Below are positions 23,626-32,370 of a stretch of 64,000 nucleotides of DNA, one piece after another. This DNA is from Aldehydirespirator sp965221185 (GTDB taxonomy: Bacteria > Actinomycetota > Acidimicrobiia > Acidimicrobiales > Aldehydirespiratoraceae), in the NCBI GenBank assembly GCA_965221185.1, contig OZ244866.1, positions 2,480,001-2,544,000 of the forward strand. The letters are read 5' to 3'. Both the position numbers and the translations under genes were made by a program. A model generated the notes under the pieces. The model saw only the letters and a program-made list of their open reading frames with translations. It was not told the origin of the DNA and made no database searches. The stretch's first letter is position 1, and every line of letters begins with the position of its first letter.

Positions 23626-26070
23626 GTGACGACGATCCAGGACCGCCTGACCACCGTCGCCGATGCGCCGCCGGCTGCGTCAGCGCCGACGACCATGCGA
23701 GTGCGCAAGCGCAACGGCAACCTCGAGCCAGTCGACGTGAACAAGATCGTCAACGCGGTGGCCCGGGCCGCCGAGGGACTGCTGGGCATCGATCCCCTGA
23801 CGGTCAGCACCCGCACCATCGCGGCCCTCGCCGACGGGGCCACCACCCGCGAGCTCGACGAGCTGAGCATCCGCACCGCGGCCGGGCTCATCGTGGAGGA
23901 GCCCAACTACTCCAAGCTCGCGGCCCGCATGCTGGCCACCTACATCGACAAGGAGGTCCGCAACCAGAACATCCCCTGGTTCTCCGAGGCGATAGAGACC
24001 GGCCACCGGCTCGGGCTGATCGGCGACGACACCGCAGAGTTCGTGCGAGCCCACTCCCCCGGCCTCAACGCGGCCATCGACTCGGGCCGGGACCGCAACT
24101 TCGAGTTCTTCGGCCTCCGAACCGTCTACGACCGCTACCTGCTGCGCCACCCTGAAACCCGCCGCGTGATCGAGACCCCGCAGCACTTCATGCTGCGAGT
24201 GGCCTGCGGGCTGAGCACCGACCCCGAAGAGGCCATCGCGTTCTACGACCTGATCTCGTCGCTGGCCTACCTGCCGTCGAGCCCGACGCTGTTCAACTCG
24301 GGCACGATGCATCCGCAGATGTCGAGTTGCTACCTGCTCGACTCCCCCGTGGACTCCCTCGAGGGCATCTATCAGCGCTACACCGACATCGCCCGGCTCT
24401 CGAAATACGCGGGCGGCATCGGCGTGGGATGGCACCGGGTCCGCTCCAAGGGATCGCTCATCAAGGGCACCAACGGGCTGTCCAACGGCATCGTGCCATG
24501 GATCAAGACCCTCGACTCGTCGGTGGCCGCGGTCAACCAGGGCGGCCGGCGCAAGGGCGCGGCCTGCGTGTACCTGGAGTCCTGGCACGCGGACATCGAG
24601 CAGTTCCTCGAGATGCGCGACAACACCGGCGACCACGCCCGGCGCACCCACAACATCAACCTGGCCAACTGGGTGCCCGACCTGTTCATGGAGCGGGTGG
24701 AGAAGGACTGGCAGTGGAGCCTGTTCGACCCCAAGAAGGTGCCCGAGCTCACAGACACCTACGGCGACGAGTTCCGGACCATCTACGAGCAAGCCGAAGC
24801 CGACGGCCGCTTCGAGCGCCAGGTGCCGGCCCGCCAGCTCTACACCCGGATGATGCGAACCCTGGCCGAGACCGGCAACGGCTGGATGACGTTCAAGGAC
24901 GCCTCCAACGCCAAGTGCAACCAGACCGGGCCCGGACCGGCGGGCGACACCAACGCCCGAGACCGGGTGGTGCACCTATCGAACCTGTGCACCGAGATCA
25001 TCGAAGTGACCAGCGACGCCGAGACCGCGGTCTGCAACCTCGGGTCGGTCAACCTCGGCGCGTTCGTTCACCGAACTACGGCAACCTCCAACGGCAGCGC
25101 CCCGACCGGATTCGACTTCGAGCGGCTCGGCGAGGTGGTCCGGCTGGTGGTCGGCTTCCTCGACCGTGTAATCGACATCAACTACTACCCGACCAGCGAG
25201 TCCCAGGCCTCCAACCGGCGCTGGCGCCCGGTGGGCCTGGGCCTCATGGGCCTTCAGGACGTGTTCTTCAAGCTGGGCCTGGCCTTCGACTCCGCCGAGG
25301 CCCGATCCCTCAGCCGCCGCATCTCCGAGGAGATCTACTTCAACGCCCTCTGGGCCTCCACGGAGCTCGCCGAGGCCAGCGGGTCCCACCCCGGCTTCTC
25401 CGACACCCGGGCCGCGGCCGGCGATCTGCAGTTCGACCTCTGGGGGGCCGAGCCGTCCGACCCCGAGCGCTGGACGCCGCTGCGGGCGCGAGTCGCAAAG
25501 CACGGGCTGCGCAACTCTCTGCTGATCGCGATCGCACCGACGGCCACCATCGCCGCCATCGCCGGCTGCTACGAGTGCATCGAGCCCCAGGTGTCGAACC
25601 TGTTCAAGCGCGAGACCCTCTCGGGCGAGTTCATGCAGGTGAACCGCTACCTCGTGGCCGAGCTGAAGGCCAGAGGACTGTGGGACGACAAGATGATCGC
25701 CGACGTCAAGAAGGCGGAAGGCTCGATCCAACAGATCGAGCGCATCCCCGAGGATCTTCGAGCCATGTATCGCACCGCGTGGGAGATCCCGCAGCGCTCG
25801 CTCATCGAGATGGCCGCCGATCGGGGCGCCTTCATCGACCAGAGCCAGTCGCTCAACCTGTTCATCGAGGCCCCGACCATCGGGAAGCTGTCGTCTATGT
25901 ACATGCACGCGTGGAAGCAGGGCCTCAAGACCACCTACTACCTGCGGTCGAGGCCAGCGACGCGGATCAACCAGACCACCACCAACGGCAACGGCACCTC
26001 CCCCACCGACGCGGAGGCCGCGGTGGCCTGCTCCTTGGAAAATCCTGAGACCTGCGAGGCATGCGACTGA
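23626..26070 (+). CDS. nrdA: Ribonucleoside-diphosphate reductase, alpha subunit (class I)
   Basis: An 814-residue catalytic subunit that reduces ribonucleotides to deoxyribonucleotides. An ATP-cone allosteric domain starts at MRVRKRNGNLEPVDVNKI (about residue 24). The substrate-site cysteines are in SSCYLLDS and VCNLGSVN, the radical Cys is in HLSNLCTEI (the NxCxE motif), and the C-terminal thioredoxin-interacting pair is CEACD at the very end. The radical-transfer Tyr pair is expected in TTYYLRS near residue 770. The start is GTG. The final TGA overlaps the likely nrdB ATG (TGATG), so the two are translationally coupled. Confidence 0.96.
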   Translation: MTTIQDRLTTVADAPPAASAPTTMRVRKRNGNLEPVDVNKIVNAVARAAEGLLGIDPLTVSTRTIAALADGATTRELDELSIRTAAGLIVEEPNYSKLAARMLATYIDKEVRNQNIPWFSEAIETGHRLGLIGDDTAEFVRAHSPGLNAAIDSGRDRNFEFFGLRTVYDRYLLRHPETRRVIETPQHFMLRVACGLSTDPEEAIAFYDLISSLAYLPSSPTLFNSGTMHPQMSSCYLLDSPVDSLEGIYQRYTDIARLSKYAGGIGVGWHRVRSKGSLIKGTNGLSNGIVPWIKTLDSSVAAVNQGGRRKGAACVYLESWHADIEQFLEMRDNTGDHARRTHNINLANWVPDLFMERVEKDWQWSLFDPKKVPELTDTYGDEFRTIYEQAEADGRFERQVPARQLYTRMMRTLAETGNGWMTFKDASNAKCNQTGPGPAGDTNARDRVVHLSNLCTEIIEVTSDAETAVCNLGSVNLGAFVHRTTATSNGSAPTGFDFERLGEVVRLVVGFLDRVIDINYYPTSESQASNRRWRPVGLGLMGLQDVFFKLGLAFDSAEARSLSRRISEEIYFNALWASTELAEASGSHPGFSDTRAAAGDLQFDLWGAEPSDPERWTPLRARVAKHGLRNSLLIAIAPTATIAAIAGCYECIEPQVSNLFKRETLSGEFMQVNRYLVAELKARGLWDDKMIADVKKAEGSIQQIERIPEDLRAMYRTAWEIPQRSLIEMAADRGAFIDQSQSLNLFIEAPTIGKLSSMYMHAWKQGLKTTYYLRSRPATRINQTTTNGNGTSPTDAEAAVACSLENPETCEACD

Positions 26071-27197
26071 TGGCCATCACCGACGTTTCTGTTGATCATC
26101 TCGATCTCCCGGGCCGGGACTCCGCCGTCCACGCCCCTCCCGCAGGCACCCAGCCTGATTCGGATGCCGAGGCCCGGCCCGGGCAGCCCTCCGTTCGGTC
26201 CAACATCCTGGACCCGGGCTTCGACCTGACGCTGCGACCGATGCGCTACCCGCAGTTCTTCGAGATGTACCGCGACGCGATCAAGAACACCTGGACGGTC
26301 GACGAGATCGACTTCTCCGACGACCTCGTCGACCTGGACCGCAAGTTGATGCCGGCCGAGAAGCACCTGATACGCCGGCTGGTGGCCTTCTTCGCCACCG
26401 GCGACTCCATCGTGGCCAACAACTTGGTCCTCAACCTCTACGAGCACATCAACGCGCCCGAAGCCCGGATGTACCTGTCGCGCCAGCTCTACGAAGAGGC
26501 GCTGCACGTGCAGTTCTACCTGAACCTGCTCGACAACTACATCCCCGACCACGATGAGCGGGCCGAGGCGTTCGCGGCCATCGAGAACATCCCGTCGCTA
26601 CGGGCCAAGGCCGAGTTCTGCTTCAAGTGGATGGGCTCCGTCGGCGACGGGCCGCTTCGCACCGCGGCCGACCGGCGCCGGTTCCTGCTGAACCTGATCT
26701 GCTTCGCGGCCTGCATCGAGGGCCTGTTCTTCTTCGCCGCCTTCGCCTACGTGTACTTCCTGCGGTCCAAGGGCCTGCTCAACGGGCTGGCCGCGGGCAC
26801 CAACTGGGTGTTCCGCGACGAGTCGATGCACATGAACTTCGCCTTCGAGGTGATCCGCACGGTGCGGAGCGAGGAGCCTGAGCTGTTCGACGAGGAGCTC
26901 GGCCGCGACATCAGCGACATGCTGGCGGAGGCGGTGGACGCCGAGCACGAGTTCGCGGCGGACCTGCTGGGCGAGGGCGTGCCGGGCATGTCGGTGGCCG
27001 ACACCCGGTCCTACCTCGAGTTTGTGGCCGATCAACGGCTAGTGCAGCTGGGTTTGCCCCGCCGCTTCGGCAGCCGAAACCCGTTCTCGTTCATGGAGCT
27101 GCAGGACGTGCAGGAGCTTTCGAACTTCTTCGAGCGCACCGTCTCCGCGTACCAGGTGGGCGTCGAGGGCGAGGTCTCCTTCGACGAGGACTTCTGA
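26070..27197 (+). CDS. nrdB: Ribonucleoside-diphosphate reductase, beta subunit (class I)
   Basis: About 375 residues. Metal ligands match class Ia R2: Asp in FFATGDSIVANN, Glu and His in YEEALHVQFY, Glu in CIEGLFFF, and Glu and His in RDESMHMNF. The Tyr four residues after the first ligand His (LHVQFY) is at the tyrosyl-radical position, so this is not a Phe/Val-substituted Mn/Fe or radical-free type. The C-terminal tail GEVSFDEDF is the acidic peptide that docks on NrdA. I start at ATG 26070, overlapping the nrdA stop; ATG 26061 is nine bases upstream and also in frame. Confidence 0.95.
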   Translation: MAITDVSVDHLDLPGRDSAVHAPPAGTQPDSDAEARPGQPSVRSNILDPGFDLTLRPMRYPQFFEMYRDAIKNTWTVDEIDFSDDLVDLDRKLMPAEKHLIRRLVAFFATGDSIVANNLVLNLYEHINAPEARMYLSRQLYEEALHVQFYLNLLDNYIPDHDERAEAFAAIENIPSLRAKAEFCFKWMGSVGDGPLRTAADRRRFLLNLICFAACIEGLFFFAAFAYVYFLRSKGLLNGLAAGTNWVFRDESMHMNFAFEVIRTVRSEEPELFDEELGRDISDMLAEAVDAEHEFAADLLGEGVPGMSVADTRSYLEFVADQRLVQLGLPRRFGSRNPFSFMELQDVQELSNFFERTVSAYQVGVEGEVSFDEDF

Positions 27198-27247
27198 CGT
27201 CGGCGAGAGCTGTCCGAAATGGCCGCTGATGTGATACACAGAGCGGC

Positions 27248-27901
27248 ATGCTGAGATTCGCCGAAGAGATCATCCTGTTGATGCTGCACGACGACGACGG
27301 CAAGTTCGCGCGCGTGCCGTCGTGGTCGATGGACCGGGCCCTGGCAGGGGCGGTGCTCATGGACCTGGCCCTGGAGAACCGGATCGACACCGACCCGGAA
27401 AACCTCATCCTCGTCGACGCCATCCCCGTCGGCGACAGCCTGCTCGACCCGACGCTGGCCGAGATCGCGGCCGGCGACCAGCGCGACGCCCGCTACTGGG
27501 TGGAGCACACGGCCAAGAAGGGCGAGCAGATCCGCGAGGAGGCGCTGTCCCGTCTGGTCGACGCCGGCATCCTGGAGCCGCACGAGGACCGCTTCCTGTG
27601 GGTGTTCCGCTCCCGGCGCTACCCGCTGATCGACGGCAATGCCGAGCGCGAGGTGAAGCTGCGCATCATGGAGGTGCTGTTCTCGGACCAGATCCCCGCA
27701 CCCCGCGACGTTGTGATCATCGCCCTCGCCGACGCCTGCGGGATCTTCCGGGAGCTGCTGTCCAAGCGGGAACTCGAGCAGGCCGCCGCCCGCATCGAGC
27801 AGGTGCGCAAGCTGGACCTGATCGGCCAGGCCATGGCCCAGACCATCTACGACATGGAGATGTGGCTGGCCGCCTCCCGCATAGAGGGCCGCATGTTCTA
27901 A
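27248..27901 (+). CDS. GPP34 (GOLPH3) family protein
   Basis: A 217-residue protein with the GPP34 fold: FAEEIILLMLHDDDGKF at the N-terminus, MDRALAGAVLMDLALENRI (the conserved A-G-A/V-L-x-D-L-x-L-x-x-R-I signature), then VEHTAKKGEQIREEALSRLVDAGIL and a helical C-terminus. Eukaryotic GOLPH3 binds PI4P at the Golgi; bacterial members are common in actinobacteria, and their function is largely unknown (membrane lipid association is suggested). It lies 50 bp downstream of nrdB on the same strand, and its stop overlaps that of the convergent aldehyde dehydrogenase gene by two bases. Confidence 0.85.
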   Translation: MLRFAEEIILLMLHDDDGKFARVPSWSMDRALAGAVLMDLALENRIDTDPENLILVDAIPVGDSLLDPTLAEIAAGDQRDARYWVEHTAKKGEQIREEALSRLVDAGILEPHEDRFLWVFRSRRYPLIDGNAEREVKLRIMEVLFSDQIPAPRDVVIIALADACGIFRELLSKRELEQAAARIEQVRKLDLIGQAMAQTIYDMEMWLAASRIEGRMF

Positions 27902-29364
27902 CCCCCCGCCGCGCCGTTGGCGAGGATGTGGGTCTTTAGGTCGCTGTGGAAGTCGAGGGCGTGGTCGCCGCCCTCGCGGCCTATGCCGGATAGGCCGCAG
28001 CCGCCGAATGGGGCGGCCAGGTCGCGCACTAGGAAGGTGTTGGTCCAGACGATTCCGGCCCGCACCGCTCTGCCGACGCGCTCGGCCCTGGCTGAGGAGC
28101 CCGTGTAGACGATGGCGGACAGGCCGTAGCGGGTGGAGTTGGCCAGCTCGACGGCCTCCGCCTCGGTGGCGAACGTCTGGAGGGTGAGCACCGGGCCGAA
28201 GACCTCGCGCTGGACTATCTCAGAGTCGTTGGAGGCGGGCACGATCAGGGTCGGCTCGTAGTGGAGGGAGCCGGCGCGGCGCTGGCCGCCCCACACGATC
28301 GTGTCGCCCGCGGACCGGGCCCGGTCCACGAAGGCCTCGACCCTGGTCAGGTGGTCGGGGTGGACCATCGGGGCGATGGTGGTGGCGTCGTCGCGGCTGT
28401 CGCCCAGCACGTGGGCCTCGGTGCTGGCCCGCAGAGCCTCCACGAACTCGTCGCGGACCGAGGCCTCCACCAGCAGGCGGGTGCCGGCCAGGCACACCTG
28501 GCCCGAGTCCTCGTATTGGGCCGCGGCCTGCCTGGCCGCCGCCTCCAGGTCGCAGTCGGCGAACACGATGAGCGGACCCTTGCCGCCGAGCTCGGCCGTG
28601 AAGGGCACGATGTTGGCCGCGGCGGCCGCGCCGATGCTGCGGGCCGTCTCCGGTGAGCCGGTGAAGCTGATGCGCCGCACCCGAGGATCAGCGGTGAGAG
28701 CCGCTCCTACCTCGGAGCCGATGCCCTGCACCAGATTGAACGCGCCCGCAGGCAGGCCCGCCTCCACCGTCAGGTCGGCCAGTAGCGACGCCGACAGCGG
28801 CGACCACTCCGCCGGCTTGAGCACCACGCTGTTGCCCGCCGCCAGCGCCGGGGCGACCTTCCAGGTGGCCAGCATGAACGGCGCGTTCCACGGGGTGATC
28901 ACCACCGCCGGCCCGGCCGGCATGCGCTGCACGGTGTGGGTGGTGCCCCGCGCCGGCCAGCGGGGCTCGGCGTGGGCCTCGGCCATGTCCGCGTAGAACC
29001 GGAAGTTGAGCGCGCCCCGGGCCACCAGCCGCTCCCGCATGGAGCGGTGCAGGAACCCCATGTCGAGCGTCTCGACCAGGGCGATGTCGTCATTGCGGGC
29101 CTCAATCAGGTCGGCCAGGCGGCGCAGGGCCGCAGCCCGCTCTCCCACCGGCAGCGCGCTCCACGCGCCGAATCCGTCAACCGCCGCACCCACGGCCTGC
29201 TCGGCTGTGGCCACGTCGCCCCGGGCCACTTCGGCGAGCTTGCGGTCCCAGTCCAGCGGTGAGCGGCACTCGAACGTATGCGCCGACGCGACCCTCTCGC
29301 CGCCGATCAGGTGATCGACGCTGACCTCCACCCCACCGACAGCGCCCCGCGGCGACTCCGTCAT
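27898..29364 (-). CDS. NAD(P)+ aldehyde dehydrogenase (HpaE-like candidate)
   Basis: About 488 residues. Motifs of the aldehyde dehydrogenase family: TPWNAPFMLATWKVAPALAAG (oxyanion Asn), FTGSPETARSIG (cofactor), ELGGKGPLIVFADCD with the general-base Glu, and SGQVCLAGTRLLV with the catalytic Cys; EVFGPVLTLQTF is near the end. I start at ATG 29364, ahead of GAVGGVEVSVDHLIGGERV, the usual N-terminus. It is the last gene of the series livF, livH fragment, FAH-family gene, aldehyde dehydrogenase. Next to an FAH-family protein it most likely oxidises a ring-cleavage semialdehyde, as HpaE does with 5-carboxymethyl-2-hydroxymuconate semialdehyde; betaine aldehyde or another substrate cannot be excluded. 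Confidence 0.85.
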   Translation of the reverse strand: MTESPRGAVGGVEVSVDHLIGGERVASAHTFECRSPLDWDRKLAEVARGDVATAEQAVGAAVDGFGAWSALPVGERAAALRRLADLIEARNDDIALVETLDMGFLHRSMRERLVARGALNFRFYADMAEAHAEPRWPARGTTHTVQRMPAGPAVVITPWNAPFMLATWKVAPALAAGNSVVLKPAEWSPLSASLLADLTVEAGLPAGAFNLVQGIGSEVGAALTADPRVRRISFTGSPETARSIGAAAAANIVPFTAELGGKGPLIVFADCDLEAAARQAAAQYEDSGQVCLAGTRLLVEASVRDEFVEALRASTEAHVLGDSRDDATTIAPMVHPDHLTRVEAFVDRARSAGDTIVWGGQRRAGSLHYEPTLIVPASNDSEIVQREVFGPVLTLQTFATEAEAVELANSTRYGLSAIVYTGSSARAERVGRAVRAGIVWTNTFLVRDLAAPFGGCGLSGIGREGGDHALDFHSDLKTHILANGAAGG

Positions 29365-29417
29365 CTGCCCTCCCCGCTGGTGCCGATCCTCCGCGTGATC
29401 AGCCATCCACTCCCCAC

Positions 29418-29528
29418 AGCCGGTTTCTGTGAGCAGAGGTGCCGACTAGAGCGGCTTCGTTGCACAGAATTCTCCGTAGCCGGTTTCTGTTAGGAGCGGT
29501 GCCGACTGAAGCGGCTTCGTTGCACAGA
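29418..29528. repeat. Two 51-bp direct repeats at 60-bp period
   Basis: Copies at 29418-29468 and 29478-29528 share AGCCGGTTTCTG and then GCGGCTTCGTTGCACAGA, with only a few differences between. They fill most of the gap between the aldehyde dehydrogenase and FAH-family genes. The region does not fit a convincing protein in any frame. Each copy contains partial dyad symmetry (AGCCGG ... GCGGCT). The element may be a binding-site pair or part of an extragenic repeat family. Confidence 0.75.
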
Positions 29529-29589
29529 TTTCGTCCAGTCCACATCGACTCACGACTCGGGACGCCGTACCCGAGCCTCAGCGAGACCA

Positions 29590-30480
29590 TCATCGGTCGT
29601 CCTCGTCCAGAGCCGACTGGTAGTGGCGGGTGCCCGGTCCCCGGGGCGCCCGCTTGCCCCGGTGCTCCCAGTCGCCGCCCATGGCGGTGGATACGACCTC
29701 TTCGCTACTGGACGGCTGGGCGCCCACATCGGACCGCACTGGCTCGGGGCCGGCCACGATCGTGTTGGTCAGGGCGCCCAGGCCCTCCACCTCCACAGTG
29801 ACGACATCGCCGGGCACCACCGGGCGCGAGTTGGCCGGCGTGCCCGACAGCACCAGGTCGCCAGGCACCAGCGTGATGGTGCGGGCCAGGTCCGCCACCA
29901 GGTAGTGCATGTCCCATTCCATCTCGTCGGTGTTGCCGTCCTGGCGGACCGCGCCGTTCACAAGGGTGCGGATCTGCTTGTGGCGGAAGTCCCAGCCGGT
30001 CACCAGGGCCGGGCCTACCGGGCACAGGGTGTCGCCGCCCTTGACCCGCAACATCGACCCCGCGTCGGTGTCGCGGAAGTCGTGCAGCCCGTAGTCGTTG
30101 GCCACGGTGTAGCCGGCGACGTAGTCGCCCGCCTCGGCCGGCGACACGTTGCGGCAGGAGCGCCCGATGACGATGCCGATCTCGCCCTCGTAGTTGAGCC
30201 ACCGGCACGGCTCGGGCCGCACCACGTCGGCGCCGTGGGCGCTGAGGGCGGTGATCGGCTTGTGGAAGTAGGTGGGGGCGGGCGGCAGCCTGGTTATGAA
30301 CTCGGCGACGCGGCTGGAGTAGTTCAGGTGGACGCAGAGGATCTTGGTCGGCTCGCACGGCGCCAGATTCACGGCGCCGGACGCGGCGACGCTGCGCCCG
30401 TCGCGGGCGACCAGTCTCTTACCGTGGCGTTCGACCAGCGTCGGATACCCGTCGAGCAGGATGCGTCGATACTCAGTCAT
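29590..30480 (-). CDS. Fumarylacetoacetate hydrolase family protein (HpaG-like candidate)
   Basis: A 296-residue FAH-fold enzyme. The metal-binding motif is in NYEGEIGIVIG (ExE, with the third acidic ligand in HDFRDTDAG), and DTLCPVGPALV and the C-terminal VLSGTPANSRPVVPGDVVTVEVEGLG are typical of the 2-hydroxyhepta-2,4-diene-1,7-dioate isomerase/HpaG branch. The extra C-terminal 50 residues are low complexity. GGGAGG lies seven bases before the ATG, inside the end of the livH fragment (3 bp away). In homoprotocatechuate breakdown, HpaG decarboxylates and isomerises the product of HpaE; a dioxygenase of the HpaD type lies at 44.0 kb. Assignment to that step is inference. Confidence 0.85.
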   Translation of the reverse strand: MTEYRRILLDGYPTLVERHGKRLVARDGRSVAASGAVNLAPCEPTKILCVHLNYSSRVAEFITRLPPAPTYFHKPITALSAHGADVVRPEPCRWLNYEGEIGIVIGRSCRNVSPAEAGDYVAGYTVANDYGLHDFRDTDAGSMLRVKGGDTLCPVGPALVTGWDFRHKQIRTLVNGAVRQDGNTDEMEWDMHYLVADLARTITLVPGDLVLSGTPANSRPVVPGDVVTVEVEGLGALTNTIVAGPEPVRSDVGAQPSSSEEVVSTAMGGDWEHRGKRAPRGPGTRHYQSALDEDDR

Positions 30481-30483
30481 GGC

Positions 30484-30644
30484 TCATGACCTCCCAGCGT
30501 CGCGTGGCGGTGTGCGATCTCGGCGGCGGGCCAGCGGTTCCCACGGCGGTCTCATCGCGCCGAAGGTAGCTGCGATCCCCAGCGCGAGGAGCGCGTGGAT
30601 GGAGCCCCGGCCCAGACCGTCGATCAGGTTCTGCAGCAGTTCGA

Positions 30645-30648
<4 letters not shown>
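30484..30648 (-). pseudogene. livH: Truncated LivH-type permease (N-terminal fragment)
   Basis: A 54-codon frame starting by ATGA overlap with the livF stop encodes MIELLQNLIDGLGRGSIHAL followed by a hydrophobic stretch and FGAMR. This is the start of branched-chain amino acid permeases of the LivH type, which commonly begin with a QxLxNGLxxGSxYALxALG pattern. After about 33 residues it changes to Arg/Pro-rich sequence and stops three bases before the FAH-family gene. The rest of livH is missing. The coupling to livF and the good ribosome site it carries for the FAH-family gene suggest it survives as a translational link. It could instead be a genuine short membrane peptide. Confidence 0.6.
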
Positions 30649-31364
<716 letters not shown>

Positions 31365-31436
31365 CGCGGAACCCTACTCCAGGGCCGTGATCCGACCCGG
31401 AGCGGGGTTGTCCAGCCTCCGAGATCGGATACTGTC

Positions 31437-31452
31437 CGTTTGGTAGCAAACG
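31437..31452. promoter_or_regulatory. MarR-type operator, site 1 (livF/marR)
   Basis: CGTTTGGTAGCAAACG is a perfect dyad (6-bp arms, 4-bp centre) in the 104-bp gap between divergent livF and marR, ending 16 bp before the marR GTG. Near-copies occur at 34197, 41608 and 48648. The position next to marR suggests autoregulation by the MarR protein. Confidence 0.7.
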
Positions 31453-31468
31453 AAATCGGGGGCCCGTA

Positions 31469-31972
31469 GTGCAGAATCGAGCCGATCCGCGCCTGCTCGA
31501 CGCTGAGCGCCTCATCCAGGAGCGCCTCGGCGACCGGCACCTCGACTTCGACTCGATGCTGGCCGTGTCCAACATCTACCGGGCCGCGACCGCGGTGCGC
31601 CGCCGGGCCGAGCGGGCCGTGCTGTCCGAGTTCGGCCTTTCCTGGGGCGGTTTCACCACCTTGTGGGTGCTGTGGGTGTGGGGGGAGATGCAGACAGCGG
31701 ACCTAGCGGACGAGTGCGACCTGTCCAAGGGCACGCTGACCGGCGTGGTCAAGACGTTGGAGAAGCGCGGGTTCGTGGAGCGCACACCGGTGGAGTCGGA
31801 TCGCCGTCGGGTGACGGTCTCACTGACCGACGCCGGCCTCGACACGATCGAGCGGCTCTTCCCCCGCTTCAACCTCTACGAGGGCGAGATGGTGGGTGAA
31901 CTGTCGACGACCGAGAAGCAGGAACTGGCAGAACTGCTTCGCCGGGTGATCGTCACAGCCGGCGAGGAGTGA
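31469..31972 (+). CDS. MarR-family transcriptional regulator
   Basis: A 167-residue winged-helix protein: LSWGGFTTLWVLWVWGEMQTADLADECDLSKGTLT contains the helix-turn-helix (about residues 65-95), and RGFVERTPVESDRRRVTVSLTDAG is the wing with the conserved DxRR motif. A longer than usual N-terminus (about 30 residues before the first helix) is present. The start is GTG. MarR proteins bind palindromes of about 16-20 bp and release DNA on binding phenolic or CoA-linked ligands; HpaR, the repressor of homoprotocatechuate genes, is of this family. Divergence from livF and the shared palindromes nominate it as regulator of the 27.9-48.7 kb island. This is inference from position. Confidence 0.9.
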   Translation: MQNRADPRLLDAERLIQERLGDRHLDFDSMLAVSNIYRAATAVRRRAERAVLSEFGLSWGGFTTLWVLWVWGEMQTADLADECDLSKGTLTGVVKTLEKRGFVERTPVESDRRRVTVSLTDAGLDTIERLFPRFNLYEGEMVGELSTTEKQELAELLRRVIVTAGEE

Positions 31973-32005
31973 GCGCTACGGGGCGATTGCGGGTCGTCCC
32001 GGCAG

Positions 32006-32326
32006 CTACACCATGCTGGTGACAGAACCCCCACCGATGGCGACGAGACCGACGGAGTTGAGCCCGCCTATCGCGACCAGACCCACCGAGTTGATGCCGC
32101 CGATCGATACGAGACCGATCGAGTTGATGCCCCCTATCGCGATCAGACCCATGGAGTTCAAGCCGCCGAGCGTGACGATGCCCATCGCATTCAGGAGGCT
32201 CAACGCGCCGATTCCCACCGCATTCAGGCGTCCGGCGGCCGCGACGCCGATCGCGGACCAGCGACTCATGGCAACGATGCCGACCCCGCAATACTCGGAC
32301 GTGGCTTCATCAGACACTTCTGGCAC
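32006..32326 (-). CDS. 11-residue-repeat hydrophobic protein, unknown
   Basis: A 106-residue frame whose last 75 residues are about six repeats of an 11-residue unit with consensus GG(L/I)NSxGLVAI, for example GGINSIGLVSI and GGLNSVGLVAI; upstream units are degenerate (GRLNAVGIGAL). The regular Gly-Gly, Asn-Ser and Ile/Val spacing suggests a beta-solenoid or a self-assembling sheet rather than ordinary membrane helices. There is no signal peptide with a clear cleavage site. It sits between the 3' end of marR and the 3' end of an LLM oxidoreductase, on the latter's strand. Start choice is uncertain (ATG 32326 or ATG 32269). I do not recognise a named family. Confidence 0.55.
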   Translation of the reverse strand: MPEVSDEATSEYCGVGIVAMSRWSAIGVAAAGRLNAVGIGALSLLNAMGIVTLGGLNSMGLIAIGGINSIGLVSIGGINSVGLVAIGGLNSVGLVAIGGGSVTSMV

Positions 32327-32370
32327 CTCGGGCTATCTCTGTTGGCATCTGCGACACTTCGGCTGATCGC

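Noticed and set aside
29418..29528. CRISPR array
   Set aside because: Only two repeats of 51 bp with a 9-bp spacer, and no cas genes in the window.
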